Source: Burkholderiaceae bacterium (lineage in GTDB: Bacteria > Pseudomonadota > Gammaproteobacteria > Burkholderiales > Burkholderiaceae_C). From it: DNA of 64,000 bases. The stretch lies in contig JACKLJ010000001.1 of NCBI GenBank assembly GCA_024235955.1, positions 62,001 to 126,000 on the forward strand. Direction: 5' to 3'. Every line of letters begins with the position of its first letter. Positions within the stretch are counted from its first letter, which is position 1. The notes below the pieces were generated by a model. It did not search any database and was not told the origin of the DNA. It saw only the letters and a list, made by a program, of their open reading frames with translations. The translations under genes were made by a program, and so were the position numbers. Shown here piece by piece: positions 55,675 to 64,000 of this stretch.

Positions 55675-56160
55675 TCAATCAAGCTTAGAGTTTTTCCAAA
55701 GTCTTTTTCCTTTGTTATTTCTTGTATATTCTTCCAATTTTTTCCGTTGATCGGGATCTCCCTTTTCTTTGTTTTGATTTAATTTGTTTTCTACCATGCT
55801 GGAAATGATGGATGGAGAGCATCGGATGATTTCTGTCGCAGCCTTGCCTGTAAAAATGCCCCCATTGAATAGTGATTTCCCGATGAGCTTAGAGACTTCT
55901 TTTGCCGACTCTGTAACTCCAAGATGTCGTCCGGCGAATTTCACATCAGATATAGCATCTGCCAAATCAAAGTAGCTCTCGCTATCATAGAATTCACTCT
56001 TCCTGATGGTTACGATGTCTTTTTCATGGTATTGAAGGGTGCTTCTGTTGACCTCTTGAAGTGCAAGCTTCTCCGCTTCTGATTCGGATGCTGCATAGAT
56101 GGTTATGACTACACTTTCGCGTTTTTGCTCATTGGCAAATTTTACAGAATATTTGGCCAT
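55675..56160 (-). CDS. Protein of unknown function (insert gene 1)
   Basis: A 161-residue protein in the AT-rich insert. The first ATG at 56160 is chosen (MAKYSVKFANEQKRESVV); the in-frame TTG upstream is less likely. Residues 1-62 form the module shared with the next gene (ITIYAASESEAEKLALQEVNRS). The rest is mostly helical and basic (KLIGKSLFNGGIFTGKAATEIIRC; C-terminal Lys/Asn/Glu-rich tail), without membrane segments. Codon use is strongly AT-biased compared with the flanks, so it was probably acquired. Function unknown. Confidence 0.65.
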   Translation of the reverse strand: MAKYSVKFANEQKRESVVITIYAASESEAEKLALQEVNRSTLQYHEKDIVTIRKSEFYDSESYFDLADAISDVKFAGRHLGVTESAKEVSKLIGKSLFNGGIFTGKAATEIIRCSPSIISSMVENKLNQNKEKGDPDQRKKLEEYTRNNKGKRLWKNSKLD

Positions 56161-56673
56161 TCTTGATCTTGGGTGTTTAAATGTCAATATAGATTGGTAT
56201 TTTTGCTGAATCTATTTTTTTTGCATATTTTTATGAGGCAGTATTCTCGTCGCTGAGAATATGCTGTGGCGATAGGCTCATATCGCGATCCCATCAATTG
56301 AGAGCTATCGCGTCTCATAGACGTCATCGTGATTTTAAGAGGTGGGAGTGCTCATCTGAAAGCAAGAGGCGCCGACATTTCGCGAAGCGGCATGGACGAT
56401 GTCACATGCCAAGCAATTTGGGTAGGGACAAGAAAAGCGTCAGATTGCAACTTCGCGCGCCATCGGCACCATGAGAGGCTTGTGGCTGTCAAGCTTCGGT
56501 CTATGTACTGTTCAGCAATACGATCGCTGACTTTATGTGCCAGCTTGTGAGCGCGCTATCTGCATCCATGACGACAGCGGGTAGGATCGGCTATTTTTCG
56601 GGCTTCTTGGGATTAAAGAACCTTGCACACCGGGCGCAGACAACTATGAAATTGATAGCTGCCTGCCCCTGCC
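56161..56673. other. AT-rich non-coding part of the insert
   Basis: 513 bases, AT-rich for the first ~120 then mixed. It holds ATTCTC/GAGAAT (56243-56260), a short hairpin that could be part of the insert gene promoter region, and a composite dispersed repeat at the right end. No gene I can support; the short open frame at 56329-56550 has no coding signs. Confidence 0.45.
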
Positions 56674-56674
56674 T
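56608..56674. repeat. Family A dispersed repeat, composite copy
   Basis: A left half in minus orientation (CGGGCGCAGACAACTATGAA) joined to a right half in plus orientation (ATTGATAGCTGCCTGCCCC), directly beyond the fadD stop. Two fused partial copies. Confidence 0.82.
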
Positions 56675-58380
56675 CAGACCTGCACCGTGTTCGCTGGCGG
56701 CTGGATGACCTTGTTGCGCAGCTCGCGGCGCAGCACCTTGCCGACCGGGGTCTTGGGCAGTTCGGTGCGGAACTCGATGACCTTGGGGCGCTTGTAGCCG
56801 GTGAGGTTGTCGTGGCAGAACTGGCGCAGCGCTTCCTCGGTCAGACTGGCGTCCTTCTTGACCACCACCAGCTTGACGGCTTCGCCGGTCTTTTCGTCCG
56901 GGATGCCGACCACCGCGCATTCGAGCACGCCGGGGTGCGCGGCCACCACGTCTTCCACCTCGTTGGGATACACGTTGAAGCCGCTGACCAGCACCATGTC
57001 CTTCTTGCGGTCGACGATCTTGAAGTAGCCGCGCTCGTCCATCACGCCGACATCGCCGGTCTTGAAGTAGCCGTCGGCGGTCATGACCTTGGCGGTTTCG
57101 TCCGGGCGCTGCCAGTAGCCGGCCATCACCTGCGGGCCCTTGATGGCGATCTCGCCCGCCTGGCCCTGGGGCACGTCGTGGCCGTTGTCGTCCACGATCT
57201 TCATCCAGGTGTTGGGCAGCGGCACGCCGATGGTGCCGGAGAAGGCCTTGGAAGTGACCGGGTTGCAACTGGCCGACGGGCTGGTTTCCGACAGGCCATA
57301 GCCTTCGCAGATCGGGCAGCCGGTCTTCTTGAGCCACAGTTCGGCGACCGCGCTCTGCACGGCCATGCCACCGCCGACCGAGACCTTCAGGTGGCTCCAG
57401 TCCACGGTGCCGAAATCCGGGTGGTGCGCCAGCCCGTTGAACAGGGTGTTGACGGCGGGGAAGCTGTGGAAGCGGTGCCTGGACAGCTCCTTCAGTGTGC
57501 CGGCCAGATCGCGCGGGTTGGGGATCAGCAGGGTCTTGCCGCCGGTGCGCATGCTCAGCATCATGTTCACCGTGAAGGCGAAGATGTGGTACAGCGGCAG
57601 CGCACAGACGCTGGTGGGCTGCTCGCCGGTCGGCACCTGCTTCATCACCGGGTCGTTCCAGGCCTCCGACTGCAGCACGTTGGCGACCAGGTTGCGGTGC
57701 AGCAATGTGGCGCCCTTGGAGACACCGGTGGTGCCGCCGGTGTACTGCAGCAACGCCACGTCGTCCGGGCCCACCTGCGGCGCGCTGAAGCTGGCGCCGC
57801 GGCCGCGCGCCACCGCGGTCTTGTAGGGCACGGCCTGCGGCAGGCTGAAGGGCGGCACCAGCTTCTTCAGCTTGCGCACCACCAGGTTGACGATCCAGCC
57901 CTTCAGGCCGCCCAGTTCGTCGCCCATGGTGGCCAGCACCACGTGCTTCACGGGCGTGCTGGCGATGCATTTTTCCAGCGTGGCGGCGAAGTTCTCGATG
58001 ATGACGATGGCCTTGGCGCCCGAATCCTTGAGCTGGTGCTCCAGCTCGCGCGCCGTGTACAGCGGGTTGACGTTGACCACCACGTAGCCCGCGCGCAGCA
58101 CCGCCGCCACCGTGGCCGGGTACTGCGGCACGTTGGGCATCATGATGGCGATGCGGTCGCCGCGCTGCAGGCCCAGGCCCTGGAAGTACGCGGCCAGCGC
58201 GCGGCTGGCGGCATCGGTGTCGGCGTAGCTGACGTCCTTGCCCATGAAGCTGTAGGCCGTGCGGTCGGCGTATTTGCCGAAGCTCTCTTCCATCAACTCC
58301 ACCAGGGAGCGGTAGTGCGTGGTGTCGACGTCGGCGGGAACGCCTTCGGGGTACTGGCTGAGCCAGGGGCGGTCGGTCAT
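56674..58380 (-). CDS. fadD: Long-chain fatty acid-CoA ligase
   Basis: Activates fatty acids to acyl-CoA through an acyl-adenylate; 568 residues. ANL-superfamily motifs: LLQYTGGTTGVSKGA (P-loop), CPICEGYGLSETSP, GYFKTGDVGVMDERGYFKIVDRKKDMVLVSGFNVYPNEVE (the hinge and ligase A8 region) and the C-terminal Lys in LPKTPVGKVLRRELR. The start at 58380 follows a GAGGAG ribosome site. A single gene upstream of the pnt operon on the same strand. Confidence 0.95.
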   Translation of the reverse strand: MTDRPWLSQYPEGVPADVDTTHYRSLVELMEESFGKYADRTAYSFMGKDVSYADTDAASRALAAYFQGLGLQRGDRIAIMMPNVPQYPATVAAVLRAGYVVVNVNPLYTARELEHQLKDSGAKAIVIIENFAATLEKCIASTPVKHVVLATMGDELGGLKGWIVNLVVRKLKKLVPPFSLPQAVPYKTAVARGRGASFSAPQVGPDDVALLQYTGGTTGVSKGATLLHRNLVANVLQSEAWNDPVMKQVPTGEQPTSVCALPLYHIFAFTVNMMLSMRTGGKTLLIPNPRDLAGTLKELSRHRFHSFPAVNTLFNGLAHHPDFGTVDWSHLKVSVGGGMAVQSAVAELWLKKTGCPICEGYGLSETSPSASCNPVTSKAFSGTIGVPLPNTWMKIVDDNGHDVPQGQAGEIAIKGPQVMAGYWQRPDETAKVMTADGYFKTGDVGVMDERGYFKIVDRKKDMVLVSGFNVYPNEVEDVVAAHPGVLECAVVGIPDEKTGEAVKLVVVKKDASLTEEALRQFCHDNLTGYKRPKVIEFRTELPKTPVGKVLRRELRNKVIQPPANTVQV

Positions 58381-58540
58381 GCTTGCTCCTCGTTCTGGCG
58401 GCCGACAGCGGCCGGCGCCGTCGGCGCTGTTACGTTTGTACACCATGCCCGGGCCTGGCAGCCGCCCGGCGGGTGGTACTTTTGATGGAGTTGCGCGGAT
58501 TCAGCGGGGTTCCCGCCCGCCGCAGCGTCCGGGTGAGGGT

Positions 58541-59977
58541 TTACTCGATGGCCTTGCCGATGTCCTCGACCACCTTCTTGGCGTCGCCGAACACCATCAT
58601 GGTCTTGTCCATGTAGAACAGCTCGTTGTCCAGGCCCGCGTAACCGGCGGCCATGGAGCGTTTGTTGACGATCACCGAGCGCGCCTTGTAGGCCTCGAGG
58701 ATGGGCATACCGTAGATCGGGCTGCCCTTCTGCAGCGCGGCCGGGTTCACCACGTCGTTGGCGCCCAGGATGATGGCCACGTCGGCCTGGCCGAACTCGC
58801 CGTTCACGTCTTCCATCTCGAACACCTGGTCGTAGGGCACCTCGGCCTCGGCCAGCAGCACGTTCATGTGGCCCGGCATGCGGCCGGCCACCGGGTGGAT
58901 GGCGTACTTGACGTCGATGCCCTTCTCGGTGAGCTTGTCCACCAGCTCCTTCACCGCGTGCTGCGCGCGCGCCACCGCCAGGCCGTAGCCGGGCACGATG
59001 ATCACGCTGTCGGCGTTGCTCAGCATGAAGGCCGCGTCGTCCGCGCTGCCGCTCTTGACCGGCCGCTGCTCCTGCGCGCCGCCCACGACGGCCGAGGCAT
59101 CGCCGCCGAAGCCGCCCAGGATCACGTTGAAGAACGAGCGGTTCATGGCCTTGCACATGATGTAGCTCAGGATCGCGCCCGAGCTGCCCACCAGCGAGCC
59201 GGCGATGATCAGCATCGCGTTGTCGAGCGAGAAGCCGATGCCGGCCGCCGCCCAGCCCGAGTAGCTGTTGAGCATGGACACCACCACCGGCATGTCCGCG
59301 CCGCCGATGGGGATGATCAGCGTCACGCCGATGATGAAGCCCAGCACGCACACGGCGACGAAGTCGAAGGTGCTCTGCGAATGCCAGAAGCCGAACACGA
59401 AGAACAGCGCCGCCAGGCCCAGCGCCAGGTTCAGCCAGTGCTGGCCGGGAAACACCACCGGCTGGCCCTGGAACAGGCGGAACTTGGACTTGCCCGACAG
59501 CTTGCCCCAGGCGATCACCGAGCCGCTGAAGGTGACGGCGCCGATGAAGGCGCCCAGCGCCAGCTCGACCCGGTTGCCGCCGGGGATGACGCCGCCGACA
59601 CCGTTCACCGGATGCGCCGTGATGCCGAAGGCCCAGGGCTCGGTCACGGCGGCGACGGCGATTAGCACCGCGGCCAGGCCGATCATGCTGTGGAAGAAGG
59701 CCACCAGTTCCGGCATCTTGGTCATCTCGACCGTCTTGGCGCGCCAGGCGCCGTAGCCGCCGCCGATGATCAGGCCGAGCAGCACCCACGCCAGCCCCAG
59801 CCCGGAGCCCGAGAGCTTGACGATCAGCGCCGCCGTGGTGAACACGGCGATCGTCATGCCGGTCATGCCGAAGACGTTGCCGCGGATGGAGGTGGTGGGG
59901 TGCGACAGGCCCTTCAAGGCCTGGATGAAACAGATGCTGGCCACCAGGTACAGCAGCGTGACGAGGTTCATGCTCAT
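58541..59977 (-). CDS. pntB: NAD(P) transhydrogenase, beta subunit
   Basis: Membrane and NADP-binding subunit of proton-translocating transhydrogenase; 478 residues. The N-terminal ~260 residues hold about eight or nine membrane segments (FGMTGMTIAVFTTAALIVK, GADMPVVVSMLNSYSGWAAAGIGF). The NADP-binding dIII domain follows (VIIVPGYGLAVARAQHAVKELVDKL, HPVAGRMPGHMNVLLAEA, ILGANDVVNPAA). The start follows an AAGGAG ribosome site. Third of the pnt genes, 11 bases after pntAB. Confidence 0.96.
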   Translation of the reverse strand: MSMNLVTLLYLVASICFIQALKGLSHPTTSIRGNVFGMTGMTIAVFTTAALIVKLSGSGLGLAWVLLGLIIGGGYGAWRAKTVEMTKMPELVAFFHSMIGLAAVLIAVAAVTEPWAFGITAHPVNGVGGVIPGGNRVELALGAFIGAVTFSGSVIAWGKLSGKSKFRLFQGQPVVFPGQHWLNLALGLAALFFVFGFWHSQSTFDFVAVCVLGFIIGVTLIIPIGGADMPVVVSMLNSYSGWAAAGIGFSLDNAMLIIAGSLVGSSGAILSYIMCKAMNRSFFNVILGGFGGDASAVVGGAQEQRPVKSGSADDAAFMLSNADSVIIVPGYGLAVARAQHAVKELVDKLTEKGIDVKYAIHPVAGRMPGHMNVLLAEAEVPYDQVFEMEDVNGEFGQADVAIILGANDVVNPAALQKGSPIYGMPILEAYKARSVIVNKRSMAAGYAGLDNELFYMDKTMMVFGDAKKVVEDIGKAIE

Positions 59978-59987
59978 GCGGCTGCTC

Positions 59988-60046
59988 CTTATTTGCTAGC
60001 TTCCTGCGCCGGTGCAGCCTTGGCTGGGCGCTCTTTTTTCTTGAAC
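59988..60046 (+). repeat. Family A dispersed repeat inside the end of pntAB
   Basis: Plus copy (TTATTTGCTAGCTTCCTGCGCC then GGCTGGGCGCTCTTTTTTC). It covers the stop and the last 19 codons of pntAB, so the repeat encodes the Lys/Ala/Pro tail of this subunit. Confidence 0.78.
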
Positions 60047-60318
60047 ATCTCGAGCATGCGGCGGGTCACCAGAAAGCCGCCGAAGATGTTCACCGCCGCC
60101 AGCGCCACGGCCGCCACGCCCATCAGCTTGGCGAACGCGCCGTCGGTCAGCGCGGCCGCCAGCATGGCGCCGACGATGACGATGGCCGAGATGGCGTTGG
60201 TCACCGCCATCAGCGGCGTGTGCAGCGCGGGCGTGACGGTCCAGACCACGTGATAGCCCACGTAGATCGCCAGCACGAAGATGATCAGGTTGATGACGGT
60301 GGGGGAAACCATATCCAT
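59989..60318 (-). CDS. pntAB: NAD(P) transhydrogenase, alpha-2 (membrane) subunit
   Basis: Small membrane part of the alpha subunit in the three-subunit enzyme; 109 residues with three membrane segments (VINLIIFVLAIYVGYHVVW, LMAVTNAISAIVIVGAML, VAAVALAAVNIFGGFLVTRRM). In E. coli this is fused to the alpha subunit. The GAGGAGAC ribosome site precedes the ATG at 60318. The C-terminal tail KAAPAQEASK derives from a dispersed repeat. A lipoprotein gene, not a pnt gene, lies between it and pntAA. Confidence 0.94.
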   Translation of the reverse strand: MDMVSPTVINLIIFVLAIYVGYHVVWTVTPALHTPLMAVTNAISAIVIVGAMLAAALTDGAFAKLMGVAAVALAAVNIFGGFLVTRRMLEMFKKKERPAKAAPAQEASK

Positions 60319-60365
60319 GGCGCTTGTCTCCTCAGGGCTGTCGGCAATGTCTTGTGTGGCCGGGG

Positions 60366-61181
60366 TTATTCGCGGTCCTTGCGCGGCGCCAGCACCGGCG
60401 GGCGCGGGCGCACCTGCTCGGCGCGCGTGGGGGCGGGGGCGGTCACGACCGGCTTGCTGGCGGCGGGCGTGGGCGGCGCGGCCAGGGTGGGCGCGAACGG
60501 AAAGGGTGGCACGGTCAGCACGCCGCCGGCCGCGCGCGCCGCGGCGGCGAACTGCTGGGCCCAGCGGTGGCCGGGCTGGCCGCCGGACAGGAATTCCTCG
60601 TTGGTGCGGCTTTGCGGCTCCAGCAGGCTGGGGTCGACCAGGGCGTGCACTTCCAGGTTGCCGGCACGGTAGGCGATCCACTCGCGCGGGGTGGAGGTCA
60701 GGCCGCGTGCGTCCAGCCAGCGCCACAGCACGGCGCTCTGGTTCTTCAGCCAGCCGTCGAAGTCGGCGTTGCGGCGCATGCGCAGGCAGCCGTCCCGGGC
60801 GCGGGTGGGCAAGGTCAGCGTGGTGGGCGCCGGGCAGGGCGCGGCCACTGGCGCCATCTGGGTGATCACCAGCGCCATCCAGCGGCCGTCTTCCTCGCGC
60901 TGCAGGCCGGCGATGCGGGTGGGGGCGTTGGCGCCGTCCACCGGCACGGGGGCGTCGCCCGCCATCCAGGGCGCCTGGTGGGCGCCGAGGTCGTACCAGG
61001 TGCCCACGCTGGTGGGCGGCACGCTGATGGCCGGCGCCGCGCCCTGGGCGGCGATGGCGCCGGCAGCCGGCGGCTCCGCGGCCGGTGCGGGCGCGCGCAT
61101 GGCGCAGCCGGCCAGCAGCGTGCCAGCGGCGGCCAGCAGGGCCAGGCGGGTGGAAAGCGGATGGGACGGAACGGACTTCAT
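60366..61181 (-). CDS. Lipoprotein of unknown function in the pnt operon
   Basis: A 271-residue predicted lipoprotein: signal with lipobox LLAGC followed by AMRAPAP. An Ala/Pro-rich linker precedes a domain with VGTWYDLGAHQAPWM and DFDGWLKNQSAVLWRWLDARGL. The C-terminus is an Ala/Pro/Arg-rich tail. I do not recognise the family. It separates pntAA and pntAB, with gaps of 35 and 47 bases, all on one strand, so it is probably co-transcribed. No link to transhydrogenase is evident. Confidence 0.7.
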   Translation of the reverse strand: MKSVPSHPLSTRLALLAAAGTLLAGCAMRAPAPAAEPPAAGAIAAQGAAPAISVPPTSVGTWYDLGAHQAPWMAGDAPVPVDGANAPTRIAGLQREEDGRWMALVITQMAPVAAPCPAPTTLTLPTRARDGCLRMRRNADFDGWLKNQSAVLWRWLDARGLTSTPREWIAYRAGNLEVHALVDPSLLEPQSRTNEEFLSGGQPGHRWAQQFAAAARAAGGVLTVPPFPFAPTLAAPPTPAASKPVVTAPAPTRAEQVRPRPPVLAPRKDRE

Positions 61182-61216
61182 GGACTGCTGAGCCAAGTGA
61201 ACAGGGTGTGGGCGCC

Positions 61217-62377
<1,161 letters not shown>

Positions 62378-62544
62378 GGCTCATCTCCTCGTTCGCCGCG
62401 GGCCGCGTGTGCGCCCCCGGTCTGGCTGGATTCATTGTCGACGCCGCCCGCAGGGCGGGCGGCGCGCATGGTGCATTGTGCGGTATCCGCAGTCTGCCGC
62501 ATCGCCCGCCCATTGTGCCAAGCCCGGCCGGGCAGTTGGCCCAC

Positions 62545-62550
62545 GATAAT
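62545..62550 (+). promoter_or_regulatory. Candidate -10 box for the NUDIX gene
   Basis: GATAAT, 8 bases before the NUDIX ATG, the same spacing as TAGAAT before pyrF. This suggests a leaderless transcript. No convincing -35 is seen. Confidence 0.35.
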
Positions 62551-62558
62551 CGGCGCCC

Positions 62559-63050
62559 ATGACGAACCGCCGATGGAAACCCAGCGTCACCGTGGCCGCC
62601 GTGATCGAGAGCGCAGGCCGCTACCTGCTGGTGGAAGAGGAAACCGCCGCCGGGCTGCGGCTGAACACCCCGGCCGGCCACCTGGAGCCGGGCGAATCGC
62701 CGCAGCAGGGTGCGGTGCGCGAGGCGCTGGAGGAAACCGGCCGCGTGTTCACGCCCAGCCACCTGCTGGGCATTTACCTGGCCGCCTCGAACGACGCTCA
62801 GGGCGCACCCACCACCTGGCTGCGCTTCGCGTTCTGCGGCACGGCGGGCGAGGCCGAGCCCGGCCGCGCGCTGGACCATGGCATCGTGCGCACGCTGTGG
62901 ATGACGCCGGCGGCGATCGAGGCCAGCCAGGAGCGCCACCGCAGCCCGCTGGTGTGGCGCTGCGTGCAGGATCACCTGCGCGGGCAGCGTTTCGATCTGG
63001 ACGCGGTCGTCATGGACCCCAGTGCGGCTGATCCGGCACGCTGGCGCTGA
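62559..63050 (+). CDS. NUDIX hydrolase, NudJ-like
   Basis: A 163-residue NUDIX hydrolase. The NUDIX box is complete: GHLEPGESPQQGAVREALEETGRV (GX5EX7REUXEEXGU), which binds Mg2+ and splits a nucleoside diphosphate bond. The N-terminus KPSVTVAAVIE and length suggest NudJ, which removes phosphate from HMP pyrophosphate and nucleoside di- and triphosphates. In many beta-proteobacteria this gene precedes mnmA; here a repeat and a binding-protein gene on the other strand follow instead. Confidence 0.9.
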   Translation: MTNRRWKPSVTVAAVIESAGRYLLVEEETAAGLRLNTPAGHLEPGESPQQGAVREALEETGRVFTPSHLLGIYLAASNDAQGAPTTWLRFAFCGTAGEAEPGRALDHGIVRTLWMTPAAIEASQERHRSPLVWRCVQDHLRGQRFDLDAVVMDPSAADPARWR

Positions 63051-63063
63051 AGGTGCCGATTTT

Positions 63064-63124
63064 TAGTATGTTTTTGGCCTCTGGCCCAGATATGACGGGC
63101 GCAGGCAGCTATTGATTTGGTAGT
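63064..63124 (-). repeat. Family A dispersed repeat
   Basis: Minus copy (TTTTTGGCCTCTGGCCC then ATGACGGGCGCAGGCAGCTATT), between the convergent NUDIX gene and the binding-protein gene. Confidence 0.88.
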
Positions 63125-63151
63125 GATTCTGGCGGCTTCGCGCCGGCCCGC

Positions 63152-64000
63152 TCAGCGCATGAACCTGCCGTCGCTGCCGATGATGGAGAGCTCCACGTAG
63201 TGCAGGCCGGTGTGGTCGGTCGGGCTGTAGCCGAGCTCCAGGCCGCCGAGGTCGAAGGTGCTCATGCCGTTCAGCGCGGCGATCACCTTCTCGCGCGTGG
63301 GCTTGGGGCCGGCGCGGCGCAGCGCCTCCACCAGCACCTTTGCGCTGGCGAAGCCTTCCATCGCGGCGGGTGAGAGCTCGCCCTTTCCCTTGAGCAGGCC
63401 GGTCGCCTCGCGGTTGATGGGAATGCCCAGCGCACGCACGCTGGGAAACACCTGCGAGACGATGACGCCGCGCCCCTGATCGCCCAGCAGCTTGATGAAG
63501 CCGCCCGAGGCGTTGTTGGACAGCGTCACCACCTGCGCGGCGGAACCGGCCTGCCGCAGCGCCTTGACGCCGTCGACCACCGCCACGCCGGAGCCGCACC
63601 ACAGGGCGGCCTGGGCGTTGGTGGATTGCAGCTGGCCGATGATCGGCGCGTAGTCCGGCTTCTCGCGCGCGGCCTTGATCACCGCCACCGGCTCTTTCTG
63701 CAGCTTGGCGAAGCCCTTCTTGGCGCCTTCCGCGCAGTCGGCGCCGAAGCTGTCGTCCGCATGCACCACGGCCACCCGCTGCAGGGTGATCTGGAACAGG
63801 TGCTCGATGGCGCGCTGCGCTTCCGCCTGGTAGCTGGAGCGCACGTTGAACACGTAGGGGTTGACCGGCTGGTGGAACACCATGGCGCCGGTGGAGGGTG
63901 CGATGAGCGCCAGCTTGTACTTGGCCAGCAGCGGCAGGATCGCCTCGGTGTGGGGCGTGCCCCGGCTCATGAACAGGGCGACCACGTTCTCCTGCTCGAT
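63152..64000 (-). CDS. Branched-chain amino acid-type ABC binding protein, partial
   Basis: C-terminal 282 residues of a LivK-type (Peripla_BP_6) substrate-binding protein; the frame stays open to the window edge, so the N-terminus and signal peptide are missing. Blocks: ALIAPSTGAMVFHQPVNPYVFNVRSSYQAEAQRAIEHL, RVAVVHADDSFG, DYAPIIGQLQSTNAQAALWCGSG and a C-terminal STFDLGGLELGYSPTDHTG. Ligands of this branch include amino acids, amides and aromatic acids; the specificity is not readable. The transporter's other genes lie outside the window. Confidence 0.92.
   Translation of the reverse strand: MEQENVVALFMSRGTPHTEAILPLLAKYKLALIAPSTGAMVFHQPVNPYVFNVRSSYQAEAQRAIEHLFQITLQRVAVVHADDSFGADCAEGAKKGFAKLQKEPVAVIKAAREKPDYAPIIGQLQSTNAQAALWCGSGVAVVDGVKALRQAGSAAQVVTLSNNASGGFIKLLGDQGRGVIVSQVFPSVRALGIPINREATGLLKGKGELSPAAMEGFASAKVLVEALRRAGPKPTREKVIAALNGMSTFDLGGLELGYSPTDHTGLHYVELSIIGSDGRFMR

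Noticed and set aside
56329..56550. Short plus-strand frame of 73 codons in the AT-rich insert
   Set aside because: No ribosome site and no recognisable composition; not supported as a gene.

Overview
The window is high-GC DNA with tightly packed genes from a Burkholderiales bacterium, most likely a member of the Comamonadaceae. The evidence is the family make-up and order of the housekeeping genes (def/fmt/LysM/dprA/smg; pgk/pyk/fba/purC; uvrA/MFS/ssb; three-subunit pntAA/pntAB/pntB), together with roughly 19 copies of a short dispersed repeat with a GCTGCCTGCGCCCGCC core, a type I associate with this family. No rRNA, tRNA, insertion sequence, integrase or CRISPR array was seen.

Layout. 1-8.3 kb: a DUF1631 gene cut by the window edge, then smg, dprA and a LysM protein on the minus strand, divergent from def, a BamE-like lipoprotein, fmt and azlC/azlD. 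8.3-9.6 kb: a two-gene RiPP locus, an MvdD-type ATP-grasp ligase and a 99-residue precursor with an acidic, Ser/Lys/Cys-containing C-terminus (candidate graspetide). 9.9-13.0 kb: a polar amino acid ABC transporter operon. 13.2-22.2 kb: central carbon genes pgk, pyk and fba, with a GFA-family protein, a large lipoprotein of unknown function, a PAP2 phosphatase, a DUF2254 membrane protein and purC. 22.2-25.1 kb: serine biosynthesis (serA-like and serC), separated by about 600 bases of hairpin-rich non-coding DNA. 25.2-32.2 kb: pyrF, a PAS/GGDEF/EAL protein, a photolyase and a CPA-type antiporter. 32.7-35.0 kb: a sulfur operon (tandem rhodanese, YeeE/TsuA-type transporter and an easily missed 55-residue membrane protein). 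35.3-36.7 kb: two glutathione S-transferases. 36.8-41.6 kb: a defence-like pair, a single-chain restriction-methyltransferase and a Schlafen/AlbA_2 protein. 41.7-53.9 kb: uvrA, dctA, an aldo/keto reductase with its divergent LysR regulator, a secreted protein, a GIDE-domain membrane protein, an MFS transporter, a ClC channel and ssb. 54.0-56.6 kb: a YecR-like lipoprotein, an MTA/SAH nucleosidase and an AT-rich insert with two small unknown genes that share a domain. 56.7-64 kb: fadD, the pnt operon split by a lipoprotein gene, a NUDIX hydrolase and a partial LivK-like binding protein.

The most interesting system is the precursor/ATP-grasp pair at 8317-9614. Next are the invasion of coding sequences (dprA twice, fmt, uvrA, photolyase, pntAB) by the dispersed repeat, the restriction-methyltransferase/AlbA_2 pair, and the AT-rich insert with its paralogous small proteins.
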